In this document: positions 1-5,542 of the stretch, piece after piece
Layout of the letters: each line of letters opens with the position of its first letter
Position numbering within the stretch: position 1 is the stretch's first letter
Assembly: GCA_910585825.1 (NCBI GenBank)
Contig: CAJUEY010000010.1
Location: 1-64,000 of the forward strand
Direction: 5' to 3'
DNA length: 64,000 nt
Origin: an uncultured Lachnospiraceae bacterium
GTDB taxonomy: Bacteria; Bacillota; Clostridia; Lachnospirales; Lachnospiraceae
Notes under the pieces: generated by a model
What the model saw: only the letters and a program-made list of their open reading frames with translations
Told to the model about the DNA's origin: nothing
The model's database searches: none
Position numbers and translations under genes: made by a program

Positions 1-52
1 GAGCATCTGCCTTACAAGCAGAGGGTCATAGGTTCGAGCCCTATAGGTCCCA
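1..52 (+). tRNA. tRNA-Val (anticodon TAC), 5' part cut by window edge
   Basis: The sequence begins inside a tRNA: an anticodon stem-loop with loop CTTACAA (anticodon TAC), a complete T arm with GGTTCGAGCC and the 3' acceptor strand ending near 52. The D arm and 5' acceptor strand lie outside the window. It is the first of three closely spaced tRNAs on the same strand. Confidence 0.9.
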
Positions 53-55
53 TAT

Positions 56-139
56 GCCGGCGTGGCGGAACTGGCAGACGCGCAGGACTTAAAATCCTGT
101 GGTGGCGACATCGTACCGGTTCGATTCCGGTCGCCGGCA
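56..139 (+). tRNA. tRNA-Leu (anticodon TAA)
   Basis: The acceptor strands GCCGGCG and CGCCGGC pair fully. The anticodon loop CTTAAAA at 88-94 carries anticodon TAA at 90-92. A long variable arm typical of class II leucine tRNAs follows, and the T arm reads GGTTCGATTCC. CCA is not encoded. Confidence 0.95.
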
Positions 140-168
140 TTGCGCAAAAAGCGTTTAAAAATTAATAT

Positions 169-242
169 GTGTGTGTAGCTCAGCTGGATAGAGCACTTGG
201 CTACGGACCAAGGTGTCGGGGGTTCGAATCCTCTCACGCACG
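169..242 (+). tRNA. tRNA-Arg (anticodon ACG), island integration site
   Basis: Acceptor strands GTGTGTG (169-175) and CACGCAC (235-241) pair with one G-T wobble. The anticodon loop CTACGGA gives anticodon ACG. The 3' half from the T loop onward (222 to the terminator) is duplicated at 12,897, which marks this gene as the attachment site of the downstream integrated element. The tRNA itself is intact, as is usual after site-specific integration. Confidence 0.95.
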
Positions 243-264
243 CTGTACAATCCCTTGAAAACAT
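222..264 (+). repeat. attL-type direct repeat (3' end of tRNA-Arg plus terminator stem)
   Basis: These 43 bases recur at 12,897-12,939 in the same orientation with one mismatch (C248 against T12923). The repeat begins in the T loop of tRNA-Arg and runs into the first arm of its terminator. A tRNA 3'-end repeat directly followed by a tyrosine integrase remnant is the standard layout of a left attachment site. Confidence 0.92.
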
Positions 265-285
265 TGGGTTTTCAAGGGGTTTTTT
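252..285 (+). terminator. Rho-independent terminator of the tRNA cluster
   Basis: CCCTTGAAAAC (252-262) pairs with GTTTTCAAGGG (268-278) around a 5-base loop, followed by a run of T. The same hairpin is copied at 12,928-12,953 as part of the attachment-site duplication. Confidence 0.9.
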
Positions 286-366
286 ATGCGTTATAATAAG
301 AAAGCACACAAAAAAGCACACAAAATTTAAAAAAGCACAAAATAATTTCATTAAGGGGAAAAAAGA

Positions 367-1593
367 ATGGCTGTTAAATGGACGAAAATAGAAGCAAATA
401 TATATCAGAATGCAGAAAATCCTAAAAAATTTAGAGTGGATTTGTATTTTGGGAGAGACGAACGGGGAAAAATCATTAAGAGCAAAAAAGTAATTGAAGG
501 GAATCTAACAGATGCCCGGAAGTATTTAAGAAATCATGAAAGTCAAAGAGATAAGAAAATTTTACAGAAGCCGAATAAAGTAACATTAAAGGAATTATTT
601 GATAACTGGAATGCAAGTGTAGGTGATGTACAGAATGTTGAAACGACACAGACTTCAACAAGAAATCTGCAGCGGCATACGACAGAGTATTTTGGAGATA
701 TTAAAATAGAGAAGCTAATACATCGTCAATTAGAAAATATATGGCCTATTTAAAGACGGAAAAAGGATTAAGTGCAAAAACCGTCAATAAGCATAGAACA
801 CATTTACATACTTTGTTTGACTATATGATTTCAGAGGAAGAAATTTATGGTATCTATAAAAATCCTGTAGATTCCATAAAGCCTTATCCGGTGGGAGAAT
901 TTAACCATGAGATATATTCTCCGTATGAAGCAAAGGAGTTATTGATTGCCTTACGGGAGAGTGGACGTTGTGATCTTGAGGTTGCTGTAAATTTGGCCTT
1001 TTGGTGTGGATGCACGGGAAGAGGCCTGCGCTTTAGAATGGCATAATCCGGATCTGGAAAACAGGGAAATTAAAATATGTCAGGTAAGAACGACTGTAAA
1101 GGGGAATGTTGTTGAAAGGAAATCTACTAAAAATAAAGAAATTAGAACAGTTGGCATCCCAGACTGGTTTTTGGATTGCCTTATGCGCGCAAAGAATCGT
1201 CAGCGGCAGATGAAAGAGCTTTTGCAAGAGGAATACTTTTCAGAAAGAGATTATGTGATTTGTCATGATAACGGCAGACCATGGAATCCAAATTCTCTTA
1301 GCAACCAATAAAAAGCTTTTCTTGAGAAAATTGGTTTTAAGCATATCAGGTATCATGATCTGCGGCATACGAATCTTAGTATGCTGATGACAAAAATGAG
1401 TGCCGTAGATGTGGCGAAGATTGGCGGACATAAGCAGGTGTTTACGACTACTAATATTTATGGGCATTCGTTTGATGATTTGGTGGAACGTGGGGTAGAA
1501 ACCATGAATGATATTATGGGAGACATTTTGGAAAAAGACGATTCAAATAGCATGATAGTTGAGGTTATAACGGTTGGAAAGAAGAAGTCTTAA
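367..1593 (+). pseudogene. Degenerate tyrosine-type integrase of the tRNA-Arg island
   Basis: The gene starts at ATG 367 after GGGGAAAA and continues as a phage/ICE-type tyrosine recombinase of about 400 residues, but it is broken. One frameshift lies near 735-745, between the N-terminal and core-binding parts. A second lies near 1005-1015, just before the first catalytic box (AREEACALEW). An in-frame TAA follows NSLSNQ at 1309-1311. Downstream, the box HDLRHTNLS, the IGGHKQ box and the nucleophile context NIYGH are all still readable, so every catalytic residue exists but no single polypeptide can be made. It lies beside the attL repeat and reads away from tRNA-Arg. The island is therefore probably immobile without help in trans. 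A sequencing or assembly error could mimic one lesion, but three make real decay more likely. Confidence 0.88.
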
Positions 1594-1661
1594 TAAAATA
1601 ATTTGTAAATGTTGGATAGAATCTTGTAGAATTTTTGTCGAACATGGGCGTGCCCTGCAAG

Positions 1662-1689
1662 TTGTAAAATTATGAAAATATGTTATACT
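1662..1689 (+). promoter_or_regulatory. Putative sigma-A promoter for the first antitoxin remnant
   Basis: A TTGTAA element (1662-1667) and TATACT (1684-1689) are separated by 16 bases, 40 bases upstream of the ATG at 1729. The match is moderate. Confidence 0.5.
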
Positions 1690-1728
1690 AAGAGAAAAAT
1701 TCCTGCTTCAAGAAAGGAAATTGACAAT

Positions 1729-1954
1729 ATGACGAATCTTAGAAAAAATGCTATCGAATTACTTAGAAAAAATACCTGAAGATAAACTGACCTTTGTAAT
1801 ACAGATTATACAAGGAATGAACGGATTATATTTTGATACAGTACAAGAGCGGGAAAATGCATTTGAGCAGCTTGAAAAAATGCGAAAAAAAGCAGATTTC
1901 ATAAATTATGACACTGAACTGAAAGAGTACAGGGAGGAGAAGTATGGCCATTAG
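1729..1954 (+). pseudogene. Frameshifted antitoxin-like gene of a VapBC-type module
   Basis: The ATG at 1729 follows GAAAGGAAA and gives MTNLRKNAIELL, then the frame breaks. The remainder continues in another frame as EKIPEDKLTFVIQIIQGMNGLY and ends in LKEYREEKYGH at 1954. Joined, it reads as one small antitoxin-like protein with a C-terminal EYREEKYG tail overlapping the start of a PIN-domain reading frame at 1944, the normal arrangement of an antitoxin-toxin pair. The frameshift lies around 1748-1765. Translation from the internal ATG at 1748 would give a 68-residue protein, so partial function cannot be excluded. Confidence 0.6.
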
Positions 1955-2033
1955 GATTTTAGTTGATACAAATGTAATACTGGATTACATTTTAAAACGT
2001 GAGCCATGGCAGGAGATTAGGGTATGGGAGTAA
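1944..2033 (+). pseudogene. Truncated PIN-domain toxin (VapC-like) remnant
   Basis: The ATG at 1944 begins MAIRILVDTNVILDYIL, the N-terminal strand and first catalytic aspartate (VDTN) of a PIN-domain RNase toxin. The frame stops after only 29 residues at 2031-2033, against about 130-140 for a full PIN toxin. It overlaps the end of the preceding antitoxin remnant. The rest of the domain is absent and the sequence runs straight into another antitoxin remnant, which suggests a deletion joining two modules. Confidence 0.65.
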
Positions 2034-2191
2034 TTGTGTTTCCAATGGAAAAGCAGACTGAAAAAATGCCGAAAAATGTATCTGAAATAGATGTGGCAAT
2101 GAGGTCATTGATTGGTGCGGTTCCGGATATAGAACAGTCATTATCAGAACTCAGGGAAGAGAGGCTGAGAAAATATGAAACTATTGATTGA
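2024..2191 (+). pseudogene. Second antitoxin-like remnant
   Basis: A 55-residue frame from ATG 2024 reads MGVIVFPMEKQ and ends in LREERLRKYETID. The C-terminal LREERLRKYE is typical of the tail of small antitoxins paired with PIN toxins. The frame overlaps ATG 2175, which starts another PIN-like reading frame. No good ribosome binding site is present, and the N-terminus probably comes from the deletion that truncated the preceding toxin. Function unlikely. Confidence 0.4.
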
Positions 2192-2216
2192 TACAAATAG
2201 CACATTTGTAATATGA
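2175..2216 (+). pseudogene. Second PIN toxin N-terminal stub
   Basis: MKLLIDTN from ATG 2175 is the start of a PIN-domain toxin containing the first catalytic Asp, overlapping the end of the antitoxin remnant. It stops after 13 residues (TGA 2214-2216). Together with the stub at 1944 it shows that this stretch held at least two further toxin-antitoxin modules that were erased. Confidence 0.5.
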
Positions 2217-2243
2217 TTGTATTACAAAAAGGAGGTTTTTGTT

Positions 2244-2513
2244 ATGGCAAAAGAAGCAACATTACAGGTGAGAATGGATTCAGAGTTAAAGGAACAGGCA
2301 GAATCATTATATAGACAATTAGGGACATCTTTTGCAGAAGCAGTAAGAATATTTGCAAGGCAAAGCGTGGAGGAGAGAGGAATGCCTTTTGTCATGCATT
2401 TATCGCCAAATGGATCTAAGAGGACATTGGGAATTGCGAATGGGCAATATAAGATTCCGGATGATATAGATGAAAGCAATGATGCAATTGCAGAAATGTT
2501 TGGGGTGAGGTAG
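2244..2513 (+). CDS. RelB/DinJ-family antitoxin
   Basis: This 89-residue protein starts at ATG 2244 with a strong AAAGGAGG site upstream. The N-terminal half (about residues 1-50) reads EATLQVRMDSELKEQAESLY, matching the ribbon-helix-helix of RelB/DinJ antitoxins, which bind DNA as dimers and repress their own operon. The C-terminal half would wrap the toxin. The partner PIN toxin starts two bases after the stop, so the pair is translationally linked. Pairing of a RelB/DinJ-type antitoxin with a PIN toxin, rather than a RelE/YafQ toxin, is a known shuffled arrangement. This is the only module of the cluster with both genes intact. Confidence 0.82.
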   Translation: MAKEATLQVRMDSELKEQAESLYRQLGTSFAEAVRIFARQSVEERGMPFVMHLSPNGSKRTLGIANGQYKIPDDIDESNDAIAEMFGVR

Positions 2514-2515
2514 AC

Positions 2516-2920
2516 GTGAGGATATTGTTAGATACCCATATTGCATTATGGGCTATTGCTGATACAGCAAAGCTGCCGGATGAAGTGATAAAAATTCTTG
2601 AAAAAGAAAGTAATGAAGTGTTTTATAGTGTGGCTTCCGTATGGGAAGTTGCAATCAAGCATAAAATTAAACCGGAAAATATGCCTGTGTCAGAGGAAGA
2701 GTTTGTTGCATTGTGTGAAAAGACGGGATTTACTCGGTTGCCAATAAAAACAGATCATATTTTTTTATTAAAAACGTTGATAAGAGCGGATAATGCACCA
2801 AAACATAATGACCCATTTGACAGGATGCTGTTATCGCAGGCCAAATATGAGAAATTAAAATTGCTAACTCATGATTCACAGTTTCCATATTATGGAGAAA
2901 ATTGTGTGATGAGTGTGTAA
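2516..2920 (+). CDS. PIN-domain toxin (type II toxin-antitoxin, VapC-like)
   Basis: This 134-residue protein starts at GTG 2516, two bases after the antitoxin stop. It is a full-length PIN domain of the COG3744 type. It begins MRILLDTHIALW with the first acidic residue in LDTH. A conserved central SVWEVAIKH segment carries the Glu, and NDPFDRMLLSQA gives the next acidic pair. LLTHDSQFPYYG closes the active site. PIN toxins are Mg-dependent RNases that inhibit translation until neutralised by the antitoxin. No lesion is visible, so this module may still stabilise the island by post-segregational killing (inference). Confidence 0.85.
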   Translation: MRILLDTHIALWAIADTAKLPDEVIKILEKESNEVFYSVASVWEVAIKHKIKPENMPVSEEEFVALCEKTGFTRLPIKTDHIFLLKTLIRADNAPKHNDPFDRMLLSQAKYEKLKLLTHDSQFPYYGENCVMSV

Positions 2921-3031
2921 AATTCTGCTTGTCTAATGAAAATATATTTATGCTCAAACGTTGAAAAGTTATATAAAATTATAATAGAAACATGATAAAG
3001 TATTGATAAAATTATGATGAGGAGAAAAAGT

Positions 3032-3289
3032 ATGATACAGATAAAACCAGTTTTAGATCTTAGAAATACATTTCCGGACATAGAAAGAATCGTAAATTCC
3101 GGCGAACTGGTGTATCTGACAAAAAATGGATATGGAACTATGGTAGTGCTGAGTCTTGAATAATATTCAAAATTGACAGAGGGTGCGGAAACTGCCATGG
3201 ATAGAGCAGATTCTGCAGCAGAAAGTGATAGCAGGCGTTATACACATGATGAAGTTTTTGGAGAAATCAGAAGGAGAATAAATGGCTGA
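3032..3289 (+). pseudogene. Phd/YefM-type antitoxin gene with in-frame stop
   Basis: ATG 3032 after GAGGAGAAAAAG opens MIQIKPVLDLRN, a Phd/YefM fold antitoxin (NSGELVYLTKNGYGTMVV is the typical core). A TAA at 3161-3163 interrupts it after SLE. Reading through, the frame continues YSKLTEGAET to REIRRRING-like residues and ends at 3289, overlapping the next gene start at 3282. The intact form would be about 85 residues. The premature stop removes the toxin-binding C-terminus, leaving at most a 43-residue DNA-binding fragment. Confidence 0.75.
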
Positions 3290-3452
3290 TACAAAGTATA
3301 TTTTGCGGTATTTGCCATTGTTTTATGAAGAATTGGAAGAAAAAGTGGTTTATATCGCTGAAAAATTAAAAGATATATGCAAGGGGCAATTTCTCAGTAG
3401 AGGAATTGCCCTTTATGCAGTAAAAATTCATAAGAAAAGCATTTGGGCATAA
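3282..3452 (+). pseudogene. Truncated RelE/ParE-family toxin
   Basis: ATG 3282 overlaps the end of the Phd-like frame and encodes MADTKYILRYLPLFYEELEE, which matches the start of RelE/ParE toxins. After about 30 residues the family resemblance ends and the frame runs through a hairpin sequence to a stop at 3450-3452 (56 residues against about 100 normally). The active-site C-terminus is missing, so it should be inactive, consistent with loss of its antitoxin. Confidence 0.6.
3381..3414. terminator. Hairpin between the toxin remnant and the convergent XRE gene
   Basis: AAGGGGCAATT (3381-3391) and AATTGCCCTTT (3404-3414) form a stem of about 10 bp. It lies where the toxin remnant diverges from its family and before the 3' end of the minus-strand XRE gene. 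It may be a terminator for that gene or the scar of a rearrangement. Confidence 0.4.
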
Positions 3453-3459
3453 GAGGTAT

Positions 3460-3675
3460 TTATGGTTTAAAATTTTTTTGGGATGTTCTGCCGAGCAAAT
3501 AATCCACAGACACATGATAATAATCCGCCAGCTTGATAAACACCTCAATAGGAATATTAATCTTTCCCAATTCATATTTAGAATAAGTGGTTTGTTTCAC
3601 ATTCAGAAAATTGGCAAGTTCCTGTTGTGTCTTATCATTATCTTCTCGTAGATTTCTTATATTATGGAAAATCAT
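3460..3675 (-). CDS. XRE-family helix-turn-helix regulator, divergent from the DGR
   Basis: This 71-residue Cro/CI-type protein starts with ATG at 3675 preceded by GAAAGGA on the minus strand. Residues about 5-60 form the HTH_3 domain (IRNLREDNDKTQQELANFLN, then QTTYSKYELGKINIPIEVFI), ending YYHVSVDYLLGRT as is typical of short Firmicutes XRE repressors. It has no dimerisation or protease-sensing domain. It is transcribed divergently from avd, with two overlapping palindromes between the two starts. It is therefore the obvious candidate repressor of itself and of the downstream retroelement genes. That role is inference from layout. Confidence 0.85.
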   Translation of the reverse strand: MIFHNIRNLREDNDKTQQELANFLNVKQTTYSKYELGKINIPIEVFIKLADYYHVSVDYLLGRTSQKNFKP

Positions 3676-3733
3676 GGATAAATCCTTTCAATGGAGACTT
3701 TTCTATATTTCGTATTATAAAAAGTCTTAACAG

Positions 3734-3764
3734 GACTATTGAAAAATAGTCGTATTACGACTAT
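3734..3764. promoter_or_regulatory. Overlapping palindromes between the XRE gene and avd (putative operator)
   Basis: GACTATT (3734-3740) and AATAGTC (3745-3751) form an inverted repeat around GAAA. Overlapping it, ATAGTCGTATTACGACTAT (3746-3764) is a perfect palindrome apart from its central base. The half-site ATAGTC is thus present three times in alternating orientation, which suits cooperative binding by a small XRE dimer. A further CGTATTATAA lies at 3711-3720. Confidence 0.6.
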
Positions 3765-3802
3765 GATGTTCAATAAAGAGATTGCAAAAGAATGGAAAAA
3801 TG

Positions 3803-4210
3803 ATGAAACAGGAAAACGAGTTAAGTATTATGATAAAGAGCCGAAAGCTGATTGAATATATTTTTACAATAACGGAAAAGTCGTCGAAGAAATTTCGTTT
3901 TACGATTACGTCAAAGCTACAGAATGTGTCTCTTAGCATAATGGAGTACCTAATCCGTGCCAATGAAATCTATATTAAAGATAAAACACAGACAGAAAGT
4001 TATAGAAAACGGCTGGAATATCAGAGAGAGGCGATGATAGATTTAAAAGTTTTAGGCCACATGGCCATGATTGCCAGAGAACAGGAATGTATCCTCCCAA
4101 AGCAGCAGGAACAGATTGCAAAGCAGATCAGTGAATGCAAAAAAATGCTGTGGGCATGGATGCTTAGTTGCCATGCATCCGGAGGAAGCTGCCGGTGGCA
4201 GGTTCCGTAG
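3803..4210 (+). CDS. avd: DGR accessory variability determinant (Avd), four-helix bundle
   Basis: ATG 3803 gives a 135-residue protein beginning MKQENELSIMIKSRKL, the usual start of Gram-positive Avd homologues. ATG 3800 and TTG 3782 are in frame but add no family-like residues. Conserved family segments include FTITEKSSKKFRFT, the LSIMEYLIRANE helix, and CILPKQQEQIAKQ followed by a final helix MLWAWMLS. Avd forms a basic pentameric barrel that binds the reverse transcriptase and the template RNA and is needed for retrohoming in the Bordetella phage system. The last 15 residues, after LSC, diverge from the usual tail. The template repeat begins 30 bases after the stop and the reverse transcriptase follows, which is the canonical avd-TR-RT order. 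The ribosome binding site is weak. Confidence 0.88.
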   Translation: MKQENELSIMIKSRKLIEYIFTITEKSSKKFRFTITSKLQNVSLSIMEYLIRANEIYIKDKTQTESYRKRLEYQREAMIDLKVLGHMAMIAREQECILPKQQEQIAKQISECKKMLWAWMLSCHASGGSCRWQVP

Positions 4211-4239
4211 GTGATAAAAAACGCCTGTGGGGATAAGGT

Positions 4240-4325
4240 TACAGGTGGTGGCTGCGGTCGCCGGGCAACAATACAAACAATGCCGCGAATGTCAACAATA
4301 ACGGCAACGTCAACAGAAAAGGAAC
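4240..4325 (+). repeat. DGR template repeat (TR)
   Basis: This noncoding stretch between avd and the reverse transcriptase aligns without gaps to 6398-6483 inside the target gene. Of 86 positions, 18 differ. All 18 are adenines in TR (4241, 4243, 4267, 4270, 4275, 4276, 4279, 4288, 4289, 4294, 4297, 4300, 4306, 4313, 4318, 4320, 4323, 4324); none of the 55 non-A bases differs. It is rich in AAC/AAT: in the target frame it holds ten AAY codons, the ideal substrate for adenine mutagenesis because an AAY codon can never become a stop. The first 17 unvaried bases of the core (4244-4260) are GC-rich. Confidence 0.95.
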
Positions 4326-4467
4326 CGGATTCCCTTTCATGGGAGATTCCCATGGAAAAAGAACTGCCGCCGGGAATGGAAACGTATACCGGAAAGGTTT
4401 TTTTTTCATTCTATAAGGAGACAAAGAAGAAAGAAAAACTCCTTCCGGCGGCATAAAAGAGGTAGAC
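4326..4467 (+). ncRNA. TR-RT spacer, structured part of the presumed DGR template RNA
   Basis: The 142 bases between TR and the RT start contain a hairpin CATGGGA / TCCCATG (4338-4344 and 4348-4354, loop GAT) that extends with wobble pairs, and an outer ATTCCC (4329-4334) / GGGAAT (4372-4377) pairing. In the Bordetella phage DGR an RNA spacer of similar size downstream of TR primes and directs cDNA synthesis. I infer the same role here from position, size and structure. It ends with AAAGAGGT, the RT ribosome binding site. Confidence 0.5.
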
Positions 4468-5505
4468 ATGGAATACGAAATCATGTACAATTTTGACAGA
4501 TTGTATGAGGCATATAAGAAATGCAGAAGAGGAAAACTTCAGAAAACAGAGGTGATACAGTTTGAGCTGAATCTGTCTGAGGAACTGATAAAACTGCAGG
4601 AAGAACTACAGGCAAAGACATATCAGATTGGAGCATATTACAAATTCGCCATATATGATCCCAAGAAACGTGAAATTCAGGCACTGCCGTTTCGGGATCG
4701 GATTGTGCAGCACAACCTTTGCGACAATATTCTGGCTCCGCTTATGGAACGCCATCTGATCTATGACAACAGCGCCTGCCGCAAAGGGAAGGGAACGCAC
4801 TTTGCCATGAACCGGCTGAGCGGATTTTTCCGGGAGTATTATAAGAAATACGGAGCCGAAGGATATATTTTAAAATGTGACATTCATAAGTATTTTGATT
4901 CCATTGATCATAAGGTTTTAAAAACAAGGCTGATGAAAATCATAAAAGACAGAGATGTTTTTGAGCTTTTAGAACGAATCATAGACAGTTATAAGAAAAC
5001 GCCGGGAAAGGGCTTACCCATGGGAAATCAGACAAGCCAGTGGTTTGCACTATACTATCTGGATGGATTGGACCGTCTGGTAAAAGAAAAGTATCGGATG
5101 AAATACTATACCAGATATATGGATGACTGTATCATTCTGTGTCAGGATAAAGAATATCTGAAACAGTGTTTGTCGGCTATGCAGTATTATGTGGAAGAAG
5201 ATCTGCTGCTTGCATTTAACGAAAAAACACAGCTTACTGCAATGAAAGACGGTGTGGACTATCTGGGTTTTCGGTTTTATCTGACGGATACCGGAAAAGT
5301 AATCCGCAGGTTAAGAACAGGAAGCAAACGACGATGGAAGAGAAGAATGAAAAAGATAAAACGGCAGTACCGGGAGGATGAGATTACACTGGAAGAAGTC
5401 ACTCGGAGTATTGCAAGCTATAAAGGACATTTAAAGCACGGGCATACATACAAGCTTCAGAAAAAAGTATTCCATGATTTTGTGTTGACAAAAGCAAAAA
5501 GATGA
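4468..5505 (+). CDS. DGR reverse transcriptase
   Basis: This 345-residue protein starts at ATG 4468 after AAAGAGGT. It has an N-terminal RT0/RT1 region (residues about 60-95, FRDRIVQHNLCDNIL). Motif A is KCDIHKYFDSID with catalytic Asp138. The motif 4 signature GNQTSQ at residues 186-191 carries the SQ that distinguishes DGR enzymes from the QGxxxSP of group II intron and retroviral RTs. The catalytic YMDD is at 217-220. The thumb region is basic (LRTGSKRRWKRRMKKIKRQY). There is no maturase or endonuclease domain. The length and order of motifs fit DGR enzymes, which copy the template RNA with errors opposite adenine so that cDNA diversifies the variable repeat. No lesion is visible. Confidence 0.95.
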   Translation: MEYEIMYNFDRLYEAYKKCRRGKLQKTEVIQFELNLSEELIKLQEELQAKTYQIGAYYKFAIYDPKKREIQALPFRDRIVQHNLCDNILAPLMERHLIYDNSACRKGKGTHFAMNRLSGFFREYYKKYGAEGYILKCDIHKYFDSIDHKVLKTRLMKIIKDRDVFELLERIIDSYKKTPGKGLPMGNQTSQWFALYYLDGLDRLVKEKYRMKYYTRYMDDCIILCQDKEYLKQCLSAMQYYVEEDLLLAFNEKTQLTAMKDGVDYLGFRFYLTDTGKVIRRLRTGSKRRWKRRMKKIKRQYREDEITLEEVTRSIASYKGHLKHGHTYKLQKKVFHDFVLTKAKR

Positions 5506-5542
5506 TATAGAAAAGCGATTATAATTAAGAAAGGAGAACACA

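Noticed and set aside
3770..3930. An alternative frame reading MFNKEIAKEWKNDETGKRVK and onward across the avd start
   Set aside because: It is closed by TGA after about 29 codons. The overlapping frame gives a clear Avd protein, so this is an antisense-of-composition shadow rather than a second gene.
4211..4456. A small open frame across the template repeat
   Set aside because: It is out of register with the VR coding frame, has no ribosome binding site, and overlaps a noncoding TR and structured spacer.
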